NCBI GenBank assembly: GCA_963777665.1
Contig: CAVZRJ010000005.1
Span: 204,568-268,567 of the forward strand
Origin: Bog-756 sp963777665
GTDB lineage: Bacteria; Actinomycetota; Acidimicrobiia; Acidimicrobiales; RAAP-2
Reading direction: 5' to 3'
DNA: 64,000 nt
The notes beneath the pieces were generated by a model. The model had not been told where the DNA came from and ran no database searches. It saw only the letters and a list, made by a program, of their open reading frames with translations. Each line of letters opens with the position of its first letter. Within the stretch, counting starts at the first letter, position 1. Both the position numbers and the translations under genes were made by a program. This document shows, in pieces, positions 17,903-26,436 of this stretch.

Positions 17903-19396
17903 GTGCTGGACCTCCTCACCGGCTTCGTGGCCGAGCTGCGCGCCGCCGGCATCCCGGTCTCCCTGACCGAGCATCTCGATGCGGCGGAGGCCCTCCGCCA
18001 CGTGCCCCTGGAGGACCGCGAGGCGATCAAGTACACCCTCGGCGCCAGTCTGGTGAAGTCCTCGACCCACTGGCCGGCCTACGAGACCGCCTTCGAGATC
18101 TACTTCTCCCTCCGTGGCCCGGACTACCGCATCGACCCGGAGGACGGGGGCGGGGCCGGGGACCTCGCGGCGGACGGCGATGACACCGGCCTGCCGGGCC
18201 AGGGCGACCGGGCAGGGCAGGGGAGCGGCGGGGGCGGCGGTGAGGGGATGACCCCCGGCGAGCTCGCCGACCTCCTCTACCGGGCGTTGCTCAGTGCCAA
18301 CAGCTCGATGGTCTCGGCCGTCGCCCGCCAGGCGGTGTCCCGCTACGCGGGGATGGAGGCCGGTCGGCCGGTCGGGGGAACGTACTACCTCTACCGGACC
18401 TTGCGGAACCTCGACCTCGACCAGGTCCTGGAGCGGCTCATCGAGCAGGCCCGGCAGAGTACGGCAGCGCTGAACGAGGACGGCGGCCATGACCCGGCCG
18501 GGCCCGACGTGACCCTCACCCCGCTCGAGGAGCGGCTGCTGCGCGACGAGTACCAGGCCCGGATCGACCAGCTCCGCAAGGAGATCGAGAACGAGATCCG
18601 GCGCCGGCTGGTCGCCGACCGGGGCAGCGAGGCCCTGGCCAAGTCGATCCGGAAGCCGCTGCCCGAGGACATCGACGTGATGCACGCCACCCGCGACGAG
18701 CTGGTGGCGCTGCGCAAGTCCCTCCAGCCCCTGTCGCGCAAGCTGGCGGTCCGCCTCGCACGCAAACGGCGGCACGGCCGGAAGGGTCCGCTCGACTTCC
18801 GCTCCACGGTTCGCCACTCGCTCTCCACCGGGGGAGTGCCGCTCGAACCCAAGTTCCGCTACCCGCGTCCATCGAAGCCCGAGATCGTGGTCATCGCCGA
18901 CATCTCGGGATCGGTGGCTTCCTTCGCCCGGTTCACCCTCCATCTGGTGCACGCCATCAGCGCGCAATTCTCCAAGGTGCGCAGCTTCGTGTTCATCGAC
19001 GGCATCGACGAGGTGACCACCTTCTTCGAGGGGGTCGACGATCCGACGGAGGCCGTCCACCGGATCAACACCGAGGCCGACGTGGTGTGGGTCGACGGGC
19101 ACTCCGACTACGGGCATGCGCTGACCGTCTTCTGGGAGCGGTGGGGTGAGGAGATCACCCCGCGGACCAGCGTGCTGCTGCTCGGGGACGCCCGCAACAA
19201 CTACCACGCCACAGGGTCGTGGGTGGTCAAGGAGCTGCGCGCCCGGGCCCGCCACGTCTACTGGCTCAATCCCGAGCCCCGGGCGTACTGGAACTCGGGC
19301 GACTCCATCGTGGGCGAGTACGCCACCTACTGTGACGAGGTGGTCGAGTGCCGGACCCTGCGCCAGCTCGAGCGCTTCGTGGGAGAGCTGGCGTGA
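17903..19396 (+). CDS. VWA domain-containing CoxE-like protein
   Basis: The probable partner of the MoxR ATPase upstream. The 497-residue product starts at GTG 17903 ('VLDLLTGFVAELRAAGIPVSLTEH', the usual opening of CoxE-like proteins), has a Gly/Asp-rich linker at about residues 85-115, a basic middle part, and a C-terminal VWA fold with the metal-site motif 'ADISGSVASF' (DxSxS) and the later 'LLGDARNNY'. No signal peptide or membrane helix is visible, so it is probably cytoplasmic. The stop overlaps the next gene as GTGA. Confidence 0.87.
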   Translation: MLDLLTGFVAELRAAGIPVSLTEHLDAAEALRHVPLEDREAIKYTLGASLVKSSTHWPAYETAFEIYFSLRGPDYRIDPEDGGGAGDLAADGDDTGLPGQGDRAGQGSGGGGGEGMTPGELADLLYRALLSANSSMVSAVARQAVSRYAGMEAGRPVGGTYYLYRTLRNLDLDQVLERLIEQARQSTAALNEDGGHDPAGPDVTLTPLEERLLRDEYQARIDQLRKEIENEIRRRLVADRGSEALAKSIRKPLPEDIDVMHATRDELVALRKSLQPLSRKLAVRLARKRRHGRKGPLDFRSTVRHSLSTGGVPLEPKFRYPRPSKPEIVVIADISGSVASFARFTLHLVHAISAQFSKVRSFVFIDGIDEVTTFFEGVDDPTEAVHRINTEADVVWVDGHSDYGHALTVFWERWGEEITPRTSVLLLGDARNNYHATGSWVVKELRARARHVYWLNPEPRAYWNSGDSIVGEYATYCDEVVECRTLRQLERFVGELA

Positions 19397-20247
19397 GTGG
19401 CGACGGGTTCGGCGGTCTCGCCGGGGCGGGAACCGGGTCGCCCGAGGGCCCCTCGCCCGAGTCGCCCCCGGCGGGGGTCCGGACCATCCGCCCGTCGGAG
19501 CACCCGGTGACCCGGATCGTGCTCGTCCGCCACGGCGAGGCGGTGTGCAACGTGTCCGGGGTCTGCGGCGGGCCGATCGGGTGCGGGGGCCTCACCGATC
19601 TGGGTCGCGCCCAGGTGGCCGTGCTGCGCGACCGGCTCGCTGCGACCGGGGAGCTGGCCGGGGCCGACGCGCTCTACGCGAGCATCCTGCCCCGTGCGGT
19701 CGAGACGGCGGTGCTGCTCGCGCCGGCGCTGGTGGCGGAGCCCGGCCTCGGCGCGGGCCGGGCGGCGTTCCCGGTCCCGATCCAGGAGTGCGCTCTCTGC
19801 GAGCTGCACCCCGGGGAGGCCGACGGCCTCGACTGGTCGGCGTACACCGCCCGGTTCGGCGTCCCCGACTGGGACACCGACCCGGGGCATCCCATCGCAC
19901 CGGGGGGCGAGAGCTGGACCGGGTTCGTGAACCGGGTGTCCGGTGCACTCGACGTCCTGGCGGCCCGCCACGTCGGCGAGCTGGTCGTGGTGGCCTGCCA
20001 CGCCGGGGTGGTCGAGTCGTCGCTGCTGGCCAAGCTGCCGGTCGCCGGCGGCCTCGAGGGTGCCCGCATGCAGCTGCGCACCCAACACGCCTCACTCACC
20101 ACGTGGGAGGTCGACGCCGCGGGCTGGCGGCTGCTCGGGTACAACGACGGCGCCCACCATCTGGCGACCGGGCGCGGCGGGGGCGTGCCTGCAGCGACCG
20201 CTGTCACAGGCCGCTCCTCGCGGACCGTCGGGAGTCAGCAGGCGTAG
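19393..20247 (+). CDS. Histidine phosphatase (phosphoglycerate mutase-like) family protein
   Basis: A cytoplasmic phosphatase with the catalytic 'LVRHGEA' motif near residue 44 and the second histidine in 'VVVACHAGVVES'. The substrate is not predictable. The first 35 residues are a Gly/Pro/Ser-rich extension. GTG 19393 overlaps the stop of the VWA gene (GTGA), so it is coupled to the MoxR-VWA pair; whether it takes part in the same process is an inference. Its 3' end overlaps by 13 nt the end of the convergent repeat protein gene. Confidence 0.85.
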   Translation: MSGDGFGGLAGAGTGSPEGPSPESPPAGVRTIRPSEHPVTRIVLVRHGEAVCNVSGVCGGPIGCGGLTDLGRAQVAVLRDRLAATGELAGADALYASILPRAVETAVLLAPALVAEPGLGAGRAAFPVPIQECALCELHPGEADGLDWSAYTARFGVPDWDTDPGHPIAPGGESWTGFVNRVSGALDVLAARHVGELVVVACHAGVVESSLLAKLPVAGGLEGARMQLRTQHASLTTWEVDAAGWRLLGYNDGAHHLATGRGGGVPAATAVTGRSSRTVGSQQA

Positions 20248-21874
20248 TCGCTGTCGAAGCCGATGGTATTGGCGCCGTCCGTGTACTGGACGAGCTGGAC
20301 CGGCCCCGACGCGAAGTTGAAGCCCGAGCAGTACAGGCCCGGATTGAACGGGGGACGTTGGTCCCCCAGTTGGCGACCCACTCCGGAGCGCTCGGTGAGT
20401 AGCTCCCGACGATCCCGGACCAGTGCGAGACCTGGGAATAGATGCCGACGCTGTTGAGCCCCTCGAAGTGGAGACCGTCGAGCGCCCCGCGGATCATGGC
20501 AGCGTTCGCTGCGGTATCCGGCGACCATGACGGATCCTGCTCGACATCGAGCCACCAGGCCACCGAGGTGTTGACTCCTGCACCGGCGGCTTTCTTGAAC
20601 GCGTCGAGCGCGGTGTCGAACCCGAAGTTGCAGGAGGGCGGCGATGCCGTCGACTGGCATGCCGGATCACCGCTCGACGAGGCTGTCCCGTAGGTGAGGT
20701 AGATGTAGAGGTTGAGGCCCCCGGCGGCCCACGCCGCCTCGTTGGCCAGGCACGGGTTCGTGGTCCCCATCGACGAGCCCTCGACCTCGACGATCCCGAT
20801 GGTGTGCGGGGACGGTGGGAACGAGCCCTGCGGGGGGCACTGCCAGTTGGAGATGTCGTACCCGTAGCTGCCCGACGGGTAGGAGGAACCCGTGAAATGC
20901 CCAGTGGCATCTGCCTCGGCGATGGCCACCACCGGCTGGTTGATGACCTGTGGGGCCGAGCCCCAGTAGTCGGAGTCCCCGTAGCCCGTGACCGCCCCGT
21001 TGCTGTTGGTGAACCAGTAGCCGTTGCCATCCCTGCTGGAGGCCATGGCGACGATGGGCCGGCTCTGCGGCACGTTCCCGAGCGACCCGAGGAACGGGGC
21101 ATCGAAGGCGAAGACGCCACCGTCTGCGGCGGTGAACCAGTAGCCGCTCCCGTTCGGGTCCGCGGCCATCCCTACGATGGGTTGGTTGAGCGTGATGCTT
21201 CCGGTGGACCCGTGGAACTGTGCGTCCCCGAAGGCGAAGATCCCACCGTCGGCGGCGACCAGCCAGTATCCCCGGCCGTCCGGCGTGGCGGCCATCCCCA
21301 CCACCGGCTGGTTGAGGCGGTGGCTGCCCATCGAGCCGTAGAAGCCGGCGTCGCCGAAGGCGAACATCCCCCCGTCGGAGGCCACCATCCAGTATCCCCG
21401 GCCGTCCGGCGTGGCGGCCATCCCCACCACCGGCTGGTTGAGGTGGGTGGCGCCCATCGAGCCGTGGAACCCCGCGTCGCCGAAGGCGAAGATCCCCCCG
21501 TCGGTGGCCACCAGCCAGTAGCCGAGGCTGTCTGCCGTCCCCGCCATCCCGACCACCGGTTGGTTGAGGCGCATCCCCCCGGTCGAGCCGTAGAAGCCGG
21601 CGCCGCCGAAGGTGAAGACCCCGCCGTCGGAGGCGACCAACCAATAGGCGGACACCGTTGCGGTGGCGTGTGCACTGGCCCGGTGGGGGGCAGCATTGCC
21701 GGCCGCCGAGGCGGTGGAGCCGGCCGGGATCGTCAGCAACCCGCACAGGCACAGGGCGACGACCAGAGCCCCGGCGATGGCACGCGCACTTCGCGGACGC
21801 TCGGACGGTGCGTGCTCCGGGCGGGATGGACAATGCTGAGCCGAACGACGGTTGCGCGGACGCGAAAATGGCAT
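20235..21874 (-). CDS. Secreted repeat protein with C-terminal DUF1906 domain, frame broken once
   Basis: The N-terminus has a basic region and a Sec-type signal helix at about residues 31-52 ending in an Ala-rich cleavage zone. Six repeats of 41-42 residues follow (about residues 77-325) on the theme 'YWLVAxDGGxFAFGDAxFxGSxG...LNQPVVGMA'. The C-terminal part begins 'GYDISNWQCPP' and contains 'AWWLDVEQDPSW', which suits the glycoside-hydrolase-like DUF1906 fold (Rv2525c-like). The reading frame breaks in the G5 run at 20350-20354 (one C short on the coding strand). The corrected end reads 'FNPGLYCSGFNFASGPVQLVQY' and stops at 20235, giving 546 residues. The protein is probably exported and may bind or process cell-wall polymer; function unproven. 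Confidence 0.75.
20900..21646 (-). repeat. Six tandem 126-bp coding repeats
   Basis: Direct repeats of 123-126 bp encode the 41-42 residue units of the secreted protein. The two central units share a stretch of about 50 identical bases (near 21265-21318 and 21391-21444), which suggests recent duplication or gene conversion. Outer units are more diverged. Confidence 0.85.
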
Positions 21875-22043
21875 GGTCGAGTGTTCTCCAGGTGTCTGGT
21901 GGTCGGCAGCCGGGATGCCGCCATCGCACCGGCAGGCGGTGGACAGGACGCCAGCAGACCGGCAGGGCAGCCAGTCTCGCCCGTCGGGACGGGCAGGTCA
22001 ATGGTCGCGGCGGTCCGCACGCCCGCCGGGGGCGGGGGACGCG

Positions 22044-23417
22044 TCAGCCGGCGAGCAGCTCGGCGACGCGGAAGGCCAGGTCCAGCGACTGGCGTCCGTT
22101 GAGGCGGGGGTCGCAGGTCGTCGTGTAGCGCTTGTGCAGCTGGTCTTCGGCGATGTCCTCGAAGCCCCCGAGGCACTCGGTGACGTCGTCCCCGGTCAGC
22201 TCCACGTGCACCCCACCGGGCCAGGAGCCGAAGGACCGGTGGATCCGGAAGAAGCTCTGCAGTTCCCCGATGATGTCGTCGAACCGACGGGTCTTCTGGC
22301 CCCCCTCGGCCGTGAAGGTGTTGCCGTGCATCGGGTCGCACATCCAGACCACCGGGAATCCCTCTCCCTCGACGGCGCGGAGCAGCGGGGGCAACCGGTC
22401 CTCGATGGCGTCGATGCCGAACCGGGTGATCAGGGTCAGCCGCCCGGGCACCCGATCGGGATTGAGGCGCTCGCAGAGGGCCACAGCGTCCTCCGGTGAG
22501 GCATCGGGTCCGACCTTGGAGCCGACCGGATTGTGGATGCCGGAGAGGAACTCGCAGTGGGCGCCATCCAGCTGGCGGGTCCGGTCGCCGACCCAGAGCA
22601 TGTGGGCCGAGCAGTCGTAGAAGTCGCCGGTGAGCGAGTCCCGCCGGGTCAGCGCCTCCTCGTAGTCAAGGATGAGCGCCTCGTGGCTGGTCCAGAAGTC
22701 GACCTGGTGGAGCGTGTCCTCGTCGGTGAGGTTGATCCCGCAGGCGTCCATGAAGCGCAGGGCGCGGTCGATCCCGTCGGCGATGTCCTCGAAGCGGCGG
22801 CCCTGGGTCGAGGAGGCCACGAACTCCTGGTTCCAGGCATGGACCTGACTGAGATCGGCGAACCCGCCCTTGGTGAACGCTCGCAGCAGGTTGAGCGTGG
22901 CCACCGACTGCTGGTACGCCGTGACCAGCCGGGTCGGGTCTGGGATGCGGCCCTCGGCGACCGGTAGGTCGTCGTTGACCATGTGCCCCCGGAACGAGTC
23001 GAGCACCTGGTCACCGATCCGCTCGGTGGGGGAGCTGCGCGGCTTGGCGAACTGCCCGGCGATCCGGCCCACCTTGACCACCGGCACACCGGCGCCGTAG
23101 GTCAGCACGACCGCCATCTGGAGGATGATCTTGAGCTTGTCGCGGATGCCGTCTGCCGTGAATTCGGTGAAGGACTCGGCGCAGTCGCCGGCCTGGAGCA
23201 CGAACGCGCGTCCCCGGGCGGCCTCGCCCAACGATGCGGTCAGGTGGCGGGCCTCCCCGGCGAAGACCAGGGGTGGAAGGCCACTCAGGCGGGCATGCAC
23301 CCGCTTGAGTGCGCGCTCGTCGGGCCAGACCGGCTGCTGAGCGGCCGGTCTGGATCGCCAGCTGTCGGGAGCCCAGCCGCCAGACGGATGCGCGGTCGGA
23401 GCCGAGGGAATCGCCAC
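22044..23417 (-). CDS. aroG: 3-deoxy-7-phosphoheptulonate synthase, class II
   Basis: Condenses phosphoenolpyruvate with erythrose 4-phosphate, the entry step to aromatic amino acids. The 457-residue product has the class II (plant-like) motifs 'LQAGDCAESF', 'VVKVGRIAGQFAKPRS', 'HMLWVGDRTRQ', 'GIHNPVGSKVGP' and 'VVWMCDPMHGNT'. The start is GTG 23417, which lies 6 nt after a TACGCT box on the minus strand, so the message is probably leaderless. This agrees with the family length. It is transcribed away from the LLM oxidoreductase gene through a very short shared intergenic region. Confidence 0.94.
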   Translation of the reverse strand: MAIPSAPTAHPSGGWAPDSWRSRPAAQQPVWPDERALKRVHARLSGLPPLVFAGEARHLTASLGEAARGRAFVLQAGDCAESFTEFTADGIRDKLKIILQMAVVLTYGAGVPVVKVGRIAGQFAKPRSSPTERIGDQVLDSFRGHMVNDDLPVAEGRIPDPTRLVTAYQQSVATLNLLRAFTKGGFADLSQVHAWNQEFVASSTQGRRFEDIADGIDRALRFMDACGINLTDEDTLHQVDFWTSHEALILDYEEALTRRDSLTGDFYDCSAHMLWVGDRTRQLDGAHCEFLSGIHNPVGSKVGPDASPEDAVALCERLNPDRVPGRLTLITRFGIDAIEDRLPPLLRAVEGEGFPVVWMCDPMHGNTFTAEGGQKTRRFDDIIGELQSFFRIHRSFGSWPGGVHVELTGDDVTECLGGFEDIAEDQLHKRYTTTCDPRLNGRQSLDLAFRVAELLAG

Positions 23418-23423
23418 CTCAAC

Positions 23424-23429
23424 AGCGTA
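23424..23429 (-). promoter_or_regulatory. -10 box of the DAHP synthase gene
   Basis: TACGCT on the minus strand ends 6 nt before the GTG start. It lies only 14 nt from the -10 box of the divergent LLM gene, so the two promoters must overlap back to back. Confidence 0.5.
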
Positions 23430-23443
23430 CGACCTCTCCGCCC

Positions 23444-23449
23444 TAGGCT
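23444..23449 (+). promoter_or_regulatory. -10 box of the LLM oxidoreductase gene
   Basis: TAGGCT ends 7 nt before the ATG at 23457. The -35 region of this promoter would fall inside the divergent DAHP synthase gene. Confidence 0.5.
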
Positions 23450-23456
23450 CGACCCG

Positions 23457-24386
23457 ATGGGACCCTTCCGCTTCGCCGTACAGCTGTCGAACGCCCCCAG
23501 CGGGCCCGCATGGCGAGACCTGGCCCGTCACATCGAGGGCCTCGGGTACGCGACCCTGTTCATCCCCGACCATTTCGAGGACCAGTTCGGGCCCCTCGTC
23601 GCCCTTACCGTCGCGGCCGAGGCCACCGACCGACTGAAGGTGGGATCGCTGGTCTTCGGCAACGACTACCGGCACCCGATGGTGCTGGCCAAGGAGATCG
23701 CGACCCTCGACCTCTTCTCCGAGGGACGGGTCGAGTTCGGCCTGGGCGCCGGGTGGATGACCACCGACTACGAGCAGTCGGGCATCGCCCACGATCCGCC
23801 AGGGGTGCGGATCTCGCGCATGGCCGAGAGCCTTCAGATCCTGAAGTCCCTCTGGTCGTCCGGCGCCGCCACCTTCACGGGTGAGCACTACCGGATCGAT
23901 GGGGCGACCGGAGCGCCTCTGCCGCATTCGCGTCCACACCCGCCGATCATCATCGGCGGCGGGGGGCGGAGGGTGCTCGGCCTCGCCGCCCGGGAGGCCG
24001 ACATCGTCGGGGTCAACCCGAGCCTCGCCGCCGGGTACGTGGGCCCCGAGGTGCTCGCCACGACGACAGCCGAGTACTACGACCAACGGATCGGATGGAT
24101 CCGGGAGGTGGCCGGCGACCGGTTCGACCGACTCGAACTGCAGGTGCTGACGTTTCTCGTCCAGATCGTGCCCGACCGCGACGACGCCCTCGAGCGTCTG
24201 GCGGGTCTCATGGGTGTCAGCGCCGAACAGGTCGACGGGTCGCCGATCGCCCTCATCGGCACCGTCGACCAGATCATCGAGCGGCTCCGCCAGCGGCGCG
24301 AGCGCTTCGGCTTCTCCTATGTGGTGGTCCACGAGGCCGAGATGGAGGCCTTTGCACCGGTGGTCGCCGCGCTCACCGGCACCTGA
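23457..24386 (+). CDS. LLM class F420-dependent oxidoreductase
   Basis: A luciferase-like (TIM barrel) oxidoreductase of the group seen in F420-using actinobacteria; the substrate is unknown. The 309 residues begin 'FRFAVQLSNAPSGPAWRDLAR', then 'GYATLFIPDHFEDQFGPLVAL', 'VGSLVFGNDYRHPMVLAKE', 'EFGLGAGWMTTDYE' and 'HPPIIIGGGGRRVLGLAAREAD', all usual for this subfamily. The start ATG lies 7 nt after TAGGCT. The nadD GTG follows 1 nt after the stop, so read-through into the nadD operon is likely. Confidence 0.9.
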   Translation: MGPFRFAVQLSNAPSGPAWRDLARHIEGLGYATLFIPDHFEDQFGPLVALTVAAEATDRLKVGSLVFGNDYRHPMVLAKEIATLDLFSEGRVEFGLGAGWMTTDYEQSGIAHDPPGVRISRMAESLQILKSLWSSGAATFTGEHYRIDGATGAPLPHSRPHPPIIIGGGGRRVLGLAAREADIVGVNPSLAAGYVGPEVLATTTAEYYDQRIGWIREVAGDRFDRLELQVLTFLVQIVPDRDDALERLAGLMGVSAEQVDGSPIALIGTVDQIIERLRQRRERFGFSYVVVHEAEMEAFAPVVAALTGT

Positions 24387-24387
24387 C

Positions 24388-24985
24388 GTGGCCCGGGACG
24401 CACCGCGCATCGGCATCTTCGGTGGGACCTTCGATCCGATCCACAACGGCCATCTCCAGGTGGCCGAGGAGGTCAGGCGCGCGCTGCAGCTCGACCGCCT
24501 CCTCATGGTGGTGGCCAACGAGCCCTGGCAGAAGCAGGATCGCCCGGTCACCCCGGCGGAGGACCGGTACGCCATGGTCGTTGCTGCGCTGGTCGACCAC
24601 CCCGGGCTCGAACCGTCCCGGATGGAGCTCGACCGGGGCGGGCCGTCCTACACGGTGGAGACAGTCCGCGAGCTCCTCGCCGAGCAGCCGGACGCCGAGC
24701 ACTTCGTGGTGGTGGGCGCGGACGTCGTCGGGGGGCTCAGCTCGTGGCACGAGGAGTCGGCCCTGCGCAAGCTGGTGATCCTCGCCGTGGTGGACCGACC
24801 AGGCGCACCCGCCGTCGTGACCCCCCCGGGGTGGCGCACCGTCCTGGTTCCGGTCGAGTCGCTCGACGTCTCGAGCACTGGACTGCGCACCCGTCTGGAG
24901 CAGGGAAGATCCGTCTCAGGCACCGTCCCCGAGAGCGTGATCCGTTGCATGGCCCGAACGCGGTCTGTACGCTACGGGGAGATGA
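24388..24985 (+). CDS. nadD: Nicotinate-nucleotide adenylyltransferase, frame broken near the end
   Basis: Adenylates nicotinate mononucleotide in NAD synthesis. The GTG start gives 'RIGIFGGTFDPIHNGHL', with the nucleotidyltransferase motif, and 'VSSTGLRTRLEQGR' near the C-terminus. As given, the frame stays open past the family end and runs into rsfS. Reading two instead of three C at 24953-24955 gives the family ending 'CMAERGLYATGR' with TGA at 24983-24985, 198 residues, and an ATGA overlap with the next ATG. I therefore place the end there. Confidence 0.85.
24945..24973 (+). promoter_or_regulatory. Promoter inside the end of nadD
   Basis: TTGCAT at 24945-24950 and TACGCT at 24968-24973 are separated by 17 nt, ending 8 nt before the ATG at 24982. 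The membrane protein and rsfS may thus have their own leaderless transcript. Confidence 0.4.
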
Positions 24986-25423
24986 CTGTGCGGTTGATTC
25001 CCACCGAGTCCGGCAGCGCCTCCCCCGTACGAGTCCCCATCCAGAGAGAGTCATCTGACGAAACGGTGACAGGTCCGCCGCGGGTCGCGACCCCCGGCCC
25101 CCCGAATCCCGGGACCACCGGCACCGGCACCGCCGTGCCCACCGACCCGGTGCCAGCCGCCGCGGACCCGCCCTCCGACGGGCGCCGCGCGCTGCGCGAA
25201 GCCAGGAGCCGGCGACGCCGGACCGCCCTGCTCTGCGCGGTGGTGCTCGTCGTCTGCCTGGCGCTTACGCTCCTCATCGTGGGCCTGGCAAGGGACCGGC
25301 GCGGCACCGCCCGCCGGCGTCGTCTCGCTCGCGCCCGGTCCGACATCCGCCCATTCGACCGTCCCCGTTCCAGCCCAGACTCGATCCGATGCCGCCACGG
25401 CGTCAGAAGGAGACAACCGTTGA
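24982..25423 (+). CDS. Small single-pass membrane protein between nadD and rsfS, frame broken once
   Basis: A protein not assigned to a family. It begins with ATG 24982 (MTVRLIPTESGS), has a Pro/Gly/Thr-rich segment, a basic cluster 'REARSRRRRTALL', one membrane helix ('CAVVLVVCLALTLLIVGLA') and a Pro/Ala/Thr-rich outer tail. As read the frame continues into rsfS; one extra base at about 25283-25292 explains this, after which the tail 'GVVSLAPGPTSAHSTVPVP' ends with TGA at 25421, overlapping the rsfS TTG as TTGA. The corrected length is 146 residues. Many actinobacteria have an LCP (LytR) gene at this position; here only a short membrane anchor with a disordered tail is seen. Confidence 0.5.
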
Positions 25424-25818
25424 CAACTGTGAGCCCCGCCCCGACCGTCGCAACCGAGTCGCCGGACGTGTCCGGGGAGTGGGTGGTGGCCGCGCAGGCC
25501 GCCGACGCCAAATCGGGTGAGGACACGGTCATCCTCGCGATGGGCGAGCTGCTGGGGGTCACCGATGCGTTCGTGGTGACCAGCGGACGCAACTCGCGCC
25601 AGGTGCGGACCATCGTCGACGAGGTGGAGCGGCAGGTGAAGGCGCGGAGTGGCCGGTCGCCCGACCGGGTCGAGGGCCTGTCCGACGCGTTCTGGGTGCT
25701 GATGGACTACGGCGACTTCCTCGTCCACGTGTTCCTCGACGAGGCCCGGGCCTTCTACGATCTCGAGCACCTCTGGAGCGACGCCCCACGCGTCCGCTGG
25801 ACGGCGACCGCAACCTGA
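25420..25818 (+). CDS. rsfS: Ribosomal silencing factor RsfS
   Basis: Binds L14 of the large subunit and blocks subunit joining during starvation. The 132-residue product starts at TTG 25420, preceded by the strong site AGAAGGAG 7 nt upstream, and contains the family core: 'AAQAADAKSGEDTVILAMGELLGVTDAFVVTSGRN' region, 'VEGLSDAFWVLMDYGDFLVHVF' and 'FYDLEHLWSDAP'. It shares an open frame with the genes before it only because of upstream frame breaks. The 3' end faces the lpqB-like gene 13 nt away. Confidence 0.92.
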   Translation: MTTVSPAPTVATESPDVSGEWVVAAQAADAKSGEDTVILAMGELLGVTDAFVVTSGRNSRQVRTIVDEVERQVKARSGRSPDRVEGLSDAFWVLMDYGDFLVHVFLDEARAFYDLEHLWSDAPRVRWTATAT

Positions 25819-25831
25819 GGTCGGGTCCCCT

Positions 25832-26436
25832 TCAGGGATGGGGCGCCTGGGGGGCGTAGTCGGCTCGGCCGACCGGTCGGGAGACCTGGACGCCACTGGC
25901 GGTCGGCACCTGGATACCCTGCCCGGCGATCTCGAAGCTCACTGCGGTCACGCCGGGCTGCTGGGTTGCCGTGTAGACCATCTGGGCGATGGCGAGGGTC
26001 TGGTCCGGCCCGACCACCTGGATCGGGTCGGTGTGGAAGCCCACGGTGGCCACGCCGTTGACCACCGTCGCCGTGATGCCGGTGCTCGAACCGGAGAGGA
26101 AGGACTGCAGCCCGGCCGTCGACTCGGCCGACGTCGGGCCCGTCGAAGAGGGCGCCGAGGATCTCGTTGAGGGAAGCCGGGACCTGGACCTCCCGGGTGA
26201 CTGCCGTCAGGTGACCGGTGGGGGAGACCAGGAAGATCGGCTCTGGGACGCCGACGGCCGGGGGCGATCCGGGGGCGGTCGTGGTGGTGGTCGCCGGGTC
26301 GAGCAGGCGGAAGGGGACATCCGAGCGGGCGATGGCGGTGGGTCCCCCGGCGGTCGGGATACCGCATGCGGTGGCGGCCAGACCCATGAGCGAGGACGGC
26401 CGCCACGGCCCGGTGCCGCGACCGTGCCCGACTCAC
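25832..26436 (-). CDS. LpqB-like GerMN-domain lipoprotein, frame broken twice
   Basis: The third gene of an mtrA-mtrB-lpqB type operon. Starting at GTG 26436, which overlaps the mtrB stop as GTGA, the product reads 'VSRARSRHRAVAAVLA', then (one extra base near 26388) 'MGLAATACGIPTAGG', a lipoprotein signal with Cys after ATA. A second extra base near 26136-26142 leads into 'TVVNGVATVGFHTDPIQVV' and 'LAIAQMVYTATQQPGVTAVSFEIAGQ', which is a GerMN domain. The corrected length is 200 residues, much shorter than mycobacterial LpqB, because only one GerMN unit and no beta-propeller is present. It probably sits on the outer face of the membrane and modulates the MtrB sensor. Confidence 0.72.

Noticed and set aside
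24388..25818. A NadD-membrane protein-RsfS fusion protein
   Set aside because: The frame is continuous only because of two one-base shifts. Corrected stops give ATGA and TTGA overlaps, NadD regains its GLY-type ending, and rsfS has its own strong ribosome site.
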